From NCBI RefSeq assembly GCF_000316665.1, contig NC_019678.1, positions 6,605,001-6,669,000 on the forward strand: a stretch of 64,000 nucleotides of DNA, written 5' to 3'. Positions 36,241 to 45,538 of this stretch are shown piece after piece (within the stretch, counting starts at the first letter, position 1; every line of letters begins with the position of its first letter). A program made the position numbers and the translations under genes. The stretch comes from Rivularia sp. PCC 7116. Lineage in GTDB: Bacteria > Cyanobacteriota > Cyanobacteriia > Cyanobacteriales > Nostocaceae. The notes beneath the pieces are model-generated. The model was given only the letters and a program-made list of their open reading frames with translations. It was not told the origin of the DNA and searched no databases.

Positions 36241-39200
36241 ATGACTTATACAACAACTAATATCCAAGAATTTTTAGCAGGGACTGTTCCCTTTAATCAG
36301 CTGCAGCCCGGGGGGATGGCAAAGCTTTTAGAAAAAGCACAACTGTACCGCTACCGGATGGGACAGGTTATCCTAGCACGGGAAAAAATGCCCGCTCAAA
36401 TATCAATTCTTTTTTCCGGGCAAGTGCGTTTACTCGGTTACGAACCTCAAACTCAAATACCTGTAACTTTAGAAAGACTCCAACCCGGAGCAGTTATGGG
36501 TTGGCTAGAAACAGTACGGGGTGTACCTGGTTCTACTGCTATAGCTTCGACGGAAGTTATTTGTATTAATATTGATGCTGCGGAGTTTTTGGCTTTATTA
36601 GGTGAAGATGAAAATTTTAGTGCATATTTTTATAATCGTGCGGGAATAGTTGAAGTATTTGAATTACTGTCGAAACAGCTGAGACAGCAAGCAAATAACC
36701 AATTAATTTTACAAGCATTAAATTGTGCTAATACCAAAGAATTAGCGCTAAAGATTTTTGATGACACACAAATTGTTAGCTTAACTACTGGCTCGCGAGC
36801 TAACCAATTAAGTCCCGATTATCACTGGTTAGTCAGCGGAGGAAGCGTTTCCCCCGAATTAGTCGGCAATCGTTTTGATGCAGATGAATCTTTACCAAGA
36901 GGAAGCCGGGTTCGTTTGTTGGGAATAACAGCAGAAGTGTTTTCACCATCAGACACTTTATTACAAAATCCTACCGAAGACGTACAGCAAGCGGACATAA
37001 CCGAAGTAATTCCCCCTGGTGGCTCTTCAACAACATATGAAGATATTCCCTACGCACCTGCTGAGCCTCCCGAAGCTGAATACGATCGCGGATACAAGTC
37101 TTCTGCTGCTGCGAATAAGTACCCCCACGTGCGCGGAAGCGGTTCAATAAACGCTATTCTGGCTTGCTTCCACATGTTGAGTAAGCATTTAAATATGCCC
37201 TTCCGCAAGGAAGTTATTCGTAAAGTGTTAGTTAACCAAGAGAAACGCACGGGTTCCTTATCGTTACAGCAATGCGGAGCTGTAGCACAGTTAGTTGGTT
37301 TGAGACCCCAATTAATTGGCGTACCCGCAAGCGCATTAGGAAGAATTGAACCCCCTGCAATTGTTCAATGGCAAGATAGTTTTGCCGTACTTTACGAAGT
37401 TAGTCCTAAAACAACAGTAGTAGGCGTACCAGAATCGGGAATCCTAACTCAGAAAACTTCAGATGTCGCGCAGGTACTGCTTCAATCGCAACCTCAAAAC
37501 GAAGAACAGCAACAAGAGGCTATTCCTGTATTGCTGCTGCAAGCCACCGAAGAAACACCACAGCAAAAATTCGGGTTAAGTTGGTTTTTACCTTCGTTAA
37601 ATAAATATAAAGGCGTACTCATAGAAGTATTTATCGCCTCCTTCTTCTTCCAGTTGTTTGGTTTGGCAAACCCCCTGGTAACACAAGTAATTATTGATAA
37701 AGTAATTAATCAGAACAGTCCGGATACCTTGCAAGTTCTTGGTGTATTTCTATTAGTGATTGCAGTTTTTGAAGCAATACTTGGTACTATTCGGACTTAC
37801 TTGTTTGTAGATACGACAAACCGTATCGATTTAGCTTTAGGTTCGGAAATCATCGACCACTTACTACGTTTACCGTTACGTTACTTTGAAAAGCGACCCG
37901 TAGGTGAACTTTCCACCAGGGTTAACGAATTAGAAAAAATTCGTAGCTTTTTAACTGGTACTGCTTTAACAGTGGTTTTAGATGCGGTTTTCTCCGTTAT
38001 CTACATCGTAGTAATGTTTATTTATAGCTGGATATTGGCTTTAGTCGCTTTAGGTACGCTGCCATTATTTGCTATTCTTACCTTTGTCGTTTCTCCTATT
38101 GTCCGCCGACAGCTACGGCATAAAGCAGAGCGTAATGCTCATGCACAATCCCACTTAGTTGAAATTTTATCGGGTATTCAGACAGTTAAAGCGCAAAACA
38201 TTGAATTACGTTCCCGTTGGCAATGGCAAGAACGTTATTCTCGTTATGTTAGTGCTGGCTTCAAAACGGTACAAACTTCTACTGCTGCTGGTTCTACTAG
38301 TGGTTTTCTCAACAAGCTTTCTGGTTTACTTGTACTGTGGGTAGGAGCTTATCTGGTATTAGACGGCAAACTAACTTTGGGACAGCTAATCGCTTTTCGC
38401 ATCATAGCCGGTTATGTAACTTCTCCTTTATTACGTCTTACTCAGTTGTGGCAGAACTTTCAAGAAACAGCTTTATCTTTAGAACGCTTGAGTGACATTA
38501 TCGACTCGCCTCAAGAAGCTACTGAAGAAGACAGAGGTAACATTCCCATGCCGATGATTGAAGGAGCCGTCAAATACGATAACGTTTCTTTCCGTTTCAA
38601 ACCTACCGGACCAATGCAGCTAAATAACATTAGCTTGGAATTTCCAGCTGGGGTATTTGTCGGTGTCGTCGGTCAAAGTGGTTCCGGTAAAAGTACATTG
38701 ATGAAACTGCTACCGCGTCTTTATCCCTTAGAATCCGGGCGCATTCTCATTGATGGTTACGACATCAACAAAGTAGAACTTTACTCACTACGACAGCAAG
38801 TAGGTATTGTGCCACAAGATACCTTACTTTTTGAAGGGTCCGTACAGGAGAATATCGCCTTAAACTATCCCGATGCTACTCCAGAGGAGATTATCGAAGC
38901 AGCCAAAATTGCAGTAGCCCATGAATTTATCATGGATTTGCCGAACGGTTACAATAGTAGAGTAGGCGAACGAGGTAGCGCTTTATCCGGTGGACAGCGT
39001 CAAAGAGTCGCAATTGCCCGTACAATTTTACAAAATCCGCGCTTATTAATTCTTGATGAAGCTACCAGCGCTCTCGACTATGAGTCCGAACGTCAGGTAT
39101 GCTTGAATTTAGCAGAAGCCTTTAAAGGCAGAACTGTTTTCTTTATTACACATAGACTAAGTACAATCCGTAATGCCGACATTATTTTAATGTTAGATAA

Positions 39201-39294
39201 AGGTTATGTTGTAGAACAGGGAACCCACCAAGAATTAATGTCGCTTAAAGGGCGCTACTATTGCCTATATCAACAGCAAGAAGCACAAATTTAG
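36241..39294 (+). CDS. HlyB-like ABC exporter with cNMP-binding and inactive C39-like domains
   Basis: A 1017-aa type I secretion ATPase. Residues about 15-130 are a cyclic-nucleotide-binding-like fold (ILAREKMPAQISILFSGQVR, RLQPGAVMGWLETVRGVPGS). A linker leads to a C39-like domain at about 290-425 in which the catalytic Cys region reads VRGSGSINAILAC and the His position reads QWQDSFAVLYE, so both catalytic residues are missing, as in the HlyB substrate-recognition domain. Then come a six-helix transmembrane domain (about 455-740) and an ATPase with Walker A GQSGSGKST (about 811-819), LSGGQRQRVAIAR and LILDEATSALD. The architecture resembles HetC-type cyanobacterial exporters. Confidence 0.92.
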   Translation: MTYTTTNIQEFLAGTVPFNQLQPGGMAKLLEKAQLYRYRMGQVILAREKMPAQISILFSGQVRLLGYEPQTQIPVTLERLQPGAVMGWLETVRGVPGSTAIASTEVICINIDAAEFLALLGEDENFSAYFYNRAGIVEVFELLSKQLRQQANNQLILQALNCANTKELALKIFDDTQIVSLTTGSRANQLSPDYHWLVSGGSVSPELVGNRFDADESLPRGSRVRLLGITAEVFSPSDTLLQNPTEDVQQADITEVIPPGGSSTTYEDIPYAPAEPPEAEYDRGYKSSAAANKYPHVRGSGSINAILACFHMLSKHLNMPFRKEVIRKVLVNQEKRTGSLSLQQCGAVAQLVGLRPQLIGVPASALGRIEPPAIVQWQDSFAVLYEVSPKTTVVGVPESGILTQKTSDVAQVLLQSQPQNEEQQQEAIPVLLLQATEETPQQKFGLSWFLPSLNKYKGVLIEVFIASFFFQLFGLANPLVTQVIIDKVINQNSPDTLQVLGVFLLVIAVFEAILGTIRTYLFVDTTNRIDLALGSEIIDHLLRLPLRYFEKRPVGELSTRVNELEKIRSFLTGTALTVVLDAVFSVIYIVVMFIYSWILALVALGTLPLFAILTFVVSPIVRRQLRHKAERNAHAQSHLVEILSGIQTVKAQNIELRSRWQWQERYSRYVSAGFKTVQTSTAAGSTSGFLNKLSGLLVLWVGAYLVLDGKLTLGQLIAFRIIAGYVTSPLLRLTQLWQNFQETALSLERLSDIIDSPQEATEEDRGNIPMPMIEGAVKYDNVSFRFKPTGPMQLNNISLEFPAGVFVGVVGQSGSGKSTLMKLLPRLYPLESGRILIDGYDINKVELYSLRQQVGIVPQDTLLFEGSVQENIALNYPDATPEEIIEAAKIAVAHEFIMDLPNGYNSRVGERGSALSGGQRQRVAIARTILQNPRLLILDEATSALDYESERQVCLNLAEAFKGRTVFFITHRLSTIRNADIILMLDKGYVVEQGTHQELMSLKGRYYCLYQQQEAQI

Positions 39295-39421
39295 AGGTCA
39301 AAGGTTTAAGGTTAAAGGTCGAAGGTTGAGGAGTGAAAGGTTTAATTTATAACTTCTAATCTTAGTTCCTAAATCTTATACTCCTAACTCCTAACTTATA
39401 ACTCCTAACTCCTAAATTCCC
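39295..39421. repeat. short tandem strings between exporter and adaptor genes
   Basis: Imperfect repeats of aaggtttaaggttaaaggtc at 39302-39321 and of cctaactcctaacttataac at 39385-39404 fill this gap. These are typical dispersed cyanobacterial simple repeats within a probable operon. Confidence 0.5.
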
Positions 39422-40972
39422 ATGACTCAACTCAACGGTAATCTTAACGGTAAAAACTCTCCGCAATCTGTACTTCCTGGATTGGCAAAAACTCCCCAAG
39501 ATTCTATTCACCAAAAAAGTGGTAGATCCCATGTCCCTGAATTTGACCAACCCGTAATTTTACGGCGATCGCCAATGTTGTCGCGGGCGGCGTTATGGAG
39601 CATTCTGGGTGTAACCGTATTTACAATTTCCTGGGCATACTTTTCCAAAATTGACCAAGCGATCCCCGCTCAAGGACAATTAGAACCCCAGGGAGCCGTT
39701 AGAGAAGTACAGGTTCCCATCAACGGTATGGTAGAAAAGGTTTTTGTTAAAGATGGGCAACGAGTTAAAGAGGGAGACGTACTCTTAAATCTCGACCATG
39801 CAGGTGCTGAAGCCGAGCTTGTAACAGCCCGAAAAGTTCGCGAAGCTTTGAAGCTAGAAAATCAGTTTTATCGCAGCTTGTTCAGTGGTTCCGGTTCCCC
39901 CTCTACCGTAGCTTCAGTTAAAGTGCCTCAAGAAATGGCAAGGTTGGCACAAAGCCGAAGCGCTTTATTACAAGAAAATCAATTTTATCGAGCGCTGTTG
40001 AGCGGAAATGCTAATGGTGCAAATTTAACCGGAGAACAGCAACTACGTTTATTTTCCAGCCAACAAGAACTAAGAACCCAAGCCGCTCAAATAAAATTAG
40101 AACAAGCTCAATTACAACAACAATTAGCACAAACTAAAGAACGACTTGATAATGCTAGGAATGTTCTAGCTATCAATCAAGGTATTCTTAACGATTTAGA
40201 ACCTTTGTTTAAAGAAGGAGCAATTGCTCGTTTACAATATCTACAGCAAAAGCAAGAAGTTAGCAATCGCAAGAGTGAAGTTGCTCAATTAGGTCAAGAA
40301 ATACAGCGTTTAAGATTAGCCATTACTCAAACAGGTCAGCAATTACAAAATGCTTTATCAACTTCTGCCAAAGATACATTAACTCAAATTGCAGATAATC
40401 AAAAACGTATTGCTGAAATTGATAGTCAAATTAATAAATCAATTGTCGAGAATGAAAAGCGAATTGCGGAATTAGACGGTCAAATTAAACAAGCAAAATT
40501 AACTAGGAAGTACCAAGTTGTTAGAGCTCCAGTAGATGGAGTTGTATTTGATTTAAAAGCCAGCAATCCTGGATATGTAGCTAACACTACCGAACCCGTC
40601 CTCAAAGTCGTACCCGAACAATCACTGATGGCTGAGATATTTATAACTAATAAAGACATTGGGTTTGTTAAGGAAGGAATGCCGGTTGATGTTAGATTTG
40701 AAAGTTATAACTTCAGTGAATTCGGCGATATTAAAGGTACTTTGGTATCTGTAGGTAAAGATGCCTTACCCCCAGATGAAATTTATCCTTACTATCGCTT
40801 TCCGGCTCAGGTTAAGTTGAATAGACAAACTCTATCAGCTAACGGAAGACAATTGCCACTTCAATCTGGTATGTCCGTTACAGCTAATATAAAGACGCGA
40901 GACAGAAGTATCTTGAGTATATTTACCGACAAATTTACCAAAACGGTTGAAAGCGTCAAATTTGTGAGATAA
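39422..40972 (+). CDS. HlyD-family membrane fusion protein of type I secretion system
   Basis: The 516-aa adaptor starts with a cytoplasmic tail, one membrane span (ALWSILGVTVFTISWAYFSK), a biotinyl-lipoyl half (VPINGMVEKVFVKDGQRVKE), a long coiled coil (about 130-360, rich in Gln and Leu), the second lipoyl half (VVRAPVDGVVFDLKA) and the HlyD-type beta domain ending in NIKTRDRSILSIFTDKF. It should bridge the ABC exporter to a TolC-like outer-membrane channel, which is not encoded in the window. It lies 127 bp after the exporter with short ACTCCTA-type repeats in between. Confidence 0.92.
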   Translation: MTQLNGNLNGKNSPQSVLPGLAKTPQDSIHQKSGRSHVPEFDQPVILRRSPMLSRAALWSILGVTVFTISWAYFSKIDQAIPAQGQLEPQGAVREVQVPINGMVEKVFVKDGQRVKEGDVLLNLDHAGAEAELVTARKVREALKLENQFYRSLFSGSGSPSTVASVKVPQEMARLAQSRSALLQENQFYRALLSGNANGANLTGEQQLRLFSSQQELRTQAAQIKLEQAQLQQQLAQTKERLDNARNVLAINQGILNDLEPLFKEGAIARLQYLQQKQEVSNRKSEVAQLGQEIQRLRLAITQTGQQLQNALSTSAKDTLTQIADNQKRIAEIDSQINKSIVENEKRIAELDGQIKQAKLTRKYQVVRAPVDGVVFDLKASNPGYVANTTEPVLKVVPEQSLMAEIFITNKDIGFVKEGMPVDVRFESYNFSEFGDIKGTLVSVGKDALPPDEIYPYYRFPAQVKLNRQTLSANGRQLPLQSGMSVTANIKTRDRSILSIFTDKFTKTVESVKFVR

Positions 40973-41011
40973 CTAGCCAAAATTTAACCTTTTTTTAATA
41001 AAATATGATGC

Positions 41012-41045
41012 AATTCCATCTCATAGTGATTTATGAGATGGAATT
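41012..41045 (+). terminator. hairpin after the secretion operon
   Basis: Arms aattccatctcata and tatgagatggaatt pair perfectly over 14 bp with loop gtgatt, 40 bp after the HlyD stop codon. There is no clear T run after it, so it may be an RNA-stabilising or terminator hairpin. Confidence 0.6.
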
Positions 41046-41811
41046 TAACTATAATTGTAAGAAAACAATAAACTTCCTATAAAGAAATAAAATATATGTG
41101 TTATTTTATTTACTATCTAATATTTTAGATTATTGTGTATAAGTAAGATTACTAGGCTAGTGTTCCCCTCTTGTTCTATCAGTGTAGAGAGTCAGATTCG
41201 TCTCTTGAAAAAGGTAAATAGGCATAATGGTAGAAAATTAAAATAAGATTATTTCTACCCAAAAAGTAAAATAACATGCTCTACTTTTAATAAGTGTTGT
41301 CTTAATAGTTATTTTATAGCTACTTAGCACAACATTTCCGGAGGATATAGCAAACAGATTGTATTGCTGTATTGCAGCTTGCTGAAATTCAAGCGAGTTG
41401 AAATACCATTCAAACCGTCCATTTGGGTATTGCCTACTGACACATAGTAATAGGTTGGTTTTTTGCTAACTAATACTTTTTAAGATGACATATGGCAATT
41501 TACTTTCAAGGAAAATATTTGCGGTTTTAACTATTTTGTGCTCCTCGCATAATATGAATTTTGGAAATGAGCTATAGGGCTAAAGCCCCCAAATTGTTGT
41601 CGTAAAAGGGCTGTAAAAAATCCGGATAGTTTTTATAAATAAGGGAACATCTGCAAAATAATATCTTCAGAAAGTAAAAAGAATCCTGTTTTGAAGAAAG
41701 TCCAATTACCGTAAATTTAATTTTCTACATGTAGCATAACACAGCAATATTATTTTGAAGTGCATCTGTCTCAAGAAACAATTTTTAGATAACAACTAAG
41801 AAAAAGGAAGA
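41046..41811. other. long spacer before VWA/DUF4114 gene
   Basis: No gene seen in about 770 bp. A small repeat-like hairpin, agggctaaagcccc, lies at 41577-41590. An SD-like aaggaag lies just before the ATG at 41812. Confidence 0.5.
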
Positions 41812-43494
41812 ATGAAAATGCTTGATTCGGAAAACGTGAACCAATACAACTTTGCTTATTTAATTGACGTATCCAATAGTGTCGATGAAAAAACGTTAGA
41901 GAAAGCCAAAGATGCTTATATAGGTTCGATTCAATCTTTGATAGATATAGGCATTGCAGATGTTAGCAACTTTGCAGTAATTCCTTTTGGCTCTGATGCA
42001 TCTCTTTATGGACCATTAAATGCCACAGAGGCAATTTCAAAAATTAAAGGTTTGTCTGGAAAAAATGGTTTTACTAATTTCAACGCAGCACTTGAAACAG
42101 CAAATCAATTTTACTCTACGGTACCCAGTGGAGGAAAAAACACAGTCAAATTTCTCTCTGATGGATATTCAACCATAGGAGGAAGTTTTAAAGAATCAGC
42201 ATATGCTTTACACAAGGTTGCTGATGTTCAAGCTTATGGTATTGGAGCTGCAAACATCCAAGATTTGAGAATTATAGATTCAGATGAACCAGTGATAGTC
42301 AATGAAGCATCACAATTAGCTGCCCGATTTGTCGATCATATGGGTGGTTTAGTTGCCGATAAATCTCAGAATAGTGATTCAGAAGGCGATAGTAATGATG
42401 AAATTGAAGTTGCTTCACCTCCTCCAAATCAAGCTGTAAAAGAGAACTCATCAGATAACGGAAACGAACAAAATTCAAAAACAGGGGAAAAAAATCTAGT
42501 TGATAATTCCGGCTCGCCAAACCCACCAACCTCTATCGAAACAGGGATTGACAATAGAGACGATTTAGGCATAGGTAGCAATATCGACGGATTGACCGAT
42601 CTCGAATTTCCCATCATAGATGTCGAGGACGTCTCCATCCAAGAAGGGAGTATCGGAACCAGTATTGCCCAATTTGTGGTTAATTTATCTTCACCTGCTA
42701 CCGAGGAGATCCAGTTTTCCTACCAAACTGTCGATGGAAGCGCAATTGCTGTTTCTGATTACAATCAAGCATCTGGACAAATTACCATCCCGACTGGCGA
42801 AACTAGTGCAGCAATTAACATCATAGTTAATGGCGATCGCGAGATAGAGCAAGATGAAGAGTTTACCCTAAACCTTAACAATTTATCTTCAGCAACCTTT
42901 GCTAACAATGAAACAGAGTATAACAAAGTTGCCGTCATAGAAAACGATGATGTTGCCCAAAGTTCAGCAATCATTCCTCAAAATGAAGTCCAAATTCCAC
43001 AACCGCAAGATTATGGAAGTCTTCTTAAAGGGAATCTAATGGATTTACAATCTTTTACAGATGAGGTGACATTAGACTTCACTGTAGAAAGAGAAGCAAT
43101 ATATGACAATGTTGTTGGATTTTACAAAATCAACGATATAGAAGGAAGCATTACAGATCCCGTAACCGGAGAAGAGTTCAAACCAAGCGATGGAGAAGCT
43201 TATGCAAAATTAGCAATCCAGCTTCGGGAACCAGAACTCGAATTGAGCTTAGAAGAGAGTCAAAGTTCTATTACTATCGAAGGCAGTCTCTCTGGAGAAC
43301 ATTATTACGCTCCATTAATTGCGGTTGACGGTGATTTCAGCCAAGTTTACTTTTCGTTTGCTCAAGCCAATTCCGATAAAGCAGAGCATATTCGCTCTTT
43401 AGGAAACAATACTTTTGGTTTTGAAGATATGTTCAATGGTGGTGATAATGACTTCGACGATATCGTTATCCAAGCAGAGGTTAAAACTATTTAA
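41812..43494 (+). CDS. VWA / Calx-beta / DUF4114 putative exoprotein
   Basis: A 560-aa protein of three modules. The VWA domain (about 12-185) has the MIDAS D19-V-S21-N-S23 with the later Thr (GFTNFNAAL) and Asp (FLSDGYST). An acidic Ser/Asn/Pro linker follows, then a Calx-beta domain (about 265-375; FQYQTVDGSAIAVSDY-like region and INIIVNGDREIEQDEEFTLN). The end is a DUF4114 module (about 405-560) with NTFGFEDMFNGGDNDFDDIV. No signal peptide. Calcium- and metal-binding adhesion modules suggest a surface or matrix protein; export by the adjacent type I system is inferred. Confidence 0.88.
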   Translation: MKMLDSENVNQYNFAYLIDVSNSVDEKTLEKAKDAYIGSIQSLIDIGIADVSNFAVIPFGSDASLYGPLNATEAISKIKGLSGKNGFTNFNAALETANQFYSTVPSGGKNTVKFLSDGYSTIGGSFKESAYALHKVADVQAYGIGAANIQDLRIIDSDEPVIVNEASQLAARFVDHMGGLVADKSQNSDSEGDSNDEIEVASPPPNQAVKENSSDNGNEQNSKTGEKNLVDNSGSPNPPTSIETGIDNRDDLGIGSNIDGLTDLEFPIIDVEDVSIQEGSIGTSIAQFVVNLSSPATEEIQFSYQTVDGSAIAVSDYNQASGQITIPTGETSAAINIIVNGDREIEQDEEFTLNLNNLSSATFANNETEYNKVAVIENDDVAQSSAIIPQNEVQIPQPQDYGSLLKGNLMDLQSFTDEVTLDFTVEREAIYDNVVGFYKINDIEGSITDPVTGEEFKPSDGEAYAKLAIQLREPELELSLEESQSSITIEGSLSGEHYYAPLIAVDGDFSQVYFSFAQANSDKAEHIRSLGNNTFGFEDMFNGGDNDFDDIVIQAEVKTI

Positions 43495-44422
43495 CTTGTT
43501 TGCTGATTTCTCTATTATTGGCTATGCAGCTAGAGTTTGACACCCTAATTTAACATTTTGCTAACTGTTTCGATTTTAGAACTCTGATTTTGATAACACC
43601 TTAACCCTTCCTTTTTAATAGGGAGGGACTAAATTTATTTTTGTTGATATTATCTTAAGCCAATGGATTGTTGTTAATTTTAGTTAGGAGATAATTCGAT
43701 CTGTCACATTTAGTATTTAGGCACTGATTACGCTTTGATTTGATTACTAAAGAGCCTAAATATTATTAACTATTTAAGGATACTTCGTTCCCGGCTTTAC
43801 AATCGTCCGCTACCTAGTACTCTGGCAAGCCACAATTGCCGGGTAAGGGCAGGCAGGGGGAGCAGGGGAAGCGGAGGGAGCAGGGGGAGAAAAAACTTTT
43901 TATTTCCACGCTAAACCCAGCAAAGTTCGCTTGGCGAACCACTAGATTGGATTAAACTAAGTCTATACCAAGCGTTCTTGCTTGTAGACTAGCCCAAAAC
44001 AATATGTTGCTGATTTCTTAAAGACACGCTGCTTTCATGCAAAGATTATAACCCGGCTAATATAGGTTTGGTTTTGCGGGGTATTCCTTCAGCCCTATTT
44101 ATCTAGAATAAGTAAGCATTACATCAATTAATATTAAGAATAAAACTAACTTATCATATTGATAATTAAGATAATTTATACGACTTTCTTTAGAGAATAC
44201 AAGGCTAGTCATGTGTATAATAAATTACTTCTATAGCCTAAGTAAATAATTTTCCAGCAGAAAAAATAAATTTATTTATTTAAGTATTTCTGCAAACAGA
44301 ATATCAATATTTTTACATTTAATATATAGCTGCATCCATATTATTACTTATGTAGTTGTTGCCGCGCGCATCGCATAAGTAAAGACTTTGATACTTTATC
44401 AAAACTAAAAATCGGTAAAATT
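43495..44422. other. spacer with G-rich repeat, no gene seen
   Basis: About 930 bp without a credible frame. It has an imperfect cccttcct/agggaggg hairpin near 43604-43628 and a G-rich plus-strand tract from 43853 to 43891 (listed separately). The remainder is AT-rich and should contain the promoter of the 44423 gene. Confidence 0.5.
43853..43891 (+). repeat. G-rich GGGGGAGCAGGGGAA-type tract
   Basis: Five runs of three or more G (cagggggagcaggggaagcg, then gagggagcagggggag) occur within about 40 bp. The pattern is a frequent dispersed repeat of filamentous cyanobacteria and could form a G-quadruplex on the plus strand. Confidence 0.6.
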
Positions 44423-45151
44423 ATGAATAAAATCATACAAACTCAGGAATTAGCAATAGCGATTACAGCTAAAAATCTGAATCCTAGTGTTGTTAACTTT
44501 GATTTTTTACAGTATAGCAACATCATTTCATCGGAATGGGAATTAGCGCGTAAGCCAGTATATACAAAAAACTTGACACAACTTGTCTTTAAAAATGGGA
44601 TTGCAATTGTCGTACAACCTAAACGAGTTATTTTTGCTGAAGCTACTGATGGAAAAGAGATTGAAGAATTACAAATCCCGCAATTGGCATCTAAGTATAT
44701 AGATAAGCTACCTAATATAGAATATCAAGCTGTAGGAATTAATCCCAAAGGCTTCGTAACTTTCACAGAGTCAAACGATGCTACCAACTATTTATCAAAT
44801 AATTTACTTGCTTCAGGAGAGTGGCAAGAATTTGGTAGTACTCCTGTAAAAGCTGCCATTCAATTAGCTTATACTCTAGAGCGTTCTCAGTTTAATTTAA
44901 CAATTAACGAAGGATTACTACAAATTTCAGAAGAAAAGTCCGTACCGGCGGTATTATTCTCAGGTAATTTTAATTACAGTATTAACGACAACGAAGCCCA
45001 AACTCGTTTACAAGATTTGAATCAAATTATTCGTAACTGGAAAAAGGATTTAGAAACTTATAAAGAAATTATTAACAATAAATTTCTATCTAATAAGGTG
45101 AATAATAAAAATTTGATTCCTTTTGGTGTTCCGATTTCTCCATCTGTCTAG
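44423..45151 (+). CDS. conserved hypothetical protein
   Basis: A 242-aa soluble protein not recognised. It has an N-terminal IIQTQELAIAITAKNLNPSV, a middle region QLASKYIDKLPNIEYQAVGI NPKGF, and a C-terminal helical segment (LQDLNQIIRNWKKDLETYKE). The middle (LVFKNGIAIVVQPKRVIFAE, GFVTF) looks like alternating strands as in a TIGR-type two-domain sheet protein. No signal peptide or membrane span. It is alone, with an AAACCCGG-type hairpin 85 bp downstream. Confidence 0.7.
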   Translation: MNKIIQTQELAIAITAKNLNPSVVNFDFLQYSNIISSEWELARKPVYTKNLTQLVFKNGIAIVVQPKRVIFAEATDGKEIEELQIPQLASKYIDKLPNIEYQAVGINPKGFVTFTESNDATNYLSNNLLASGEWQEFGSTPVKAAIQLAYTLERSQFNLTINEGLLQISEEKSVPAVLFSGNFNYSINDNEAQTRLQDLNQIIRNWKKDLETYKEIINNKFLSNKVNNKNLIPFGVPISPSV

Positions 45152-45235
45152 AGTCATAGACTGATTGCCAAGAATATTCTTTAGTTTGAGACTGAATATG
45201 GTTAAAGATTAAATCGTAAAAACACAGATGATTAT

Positions 45236-45265
45236 AAACCCGGTATTATTTTAAATACTGGGCTT
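45236..45265 (+). terminator. AAACCCGG-type hairpin
   Basis: aaacccggtatt and aatactgggctt pair (with two G-T pairs) around a 6-nt loop, 85 bp after the 44423-45151 gene. It is the same hairpin family as at 6894, 9072 and 51937. Confidence 0.6.
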
Positions 45266-45538
45266 ACTTGTCTGTTTTAAAAATCGAAAATTTTTACAAT
45301 TTTTATGAATTAGGGCTTAGATAAACCCTCTTCAAGTAGTATAAGTTAGGGAAGCTTTATATTTAGAAGACTTAAGTGTTAATTCTATTTAGCAATTACA
45401 CTGATATTACCTCTAATTTGTACCCCTTAAGCAATTTTACGGTTTTCAGATAAAATCTTTACTAGATATAAAGGAATACATACCTTTTTTTACATCGGTA
45501 TTAGCTAGGATGCCCTGTCTACCTACTCCAAACAAGCT

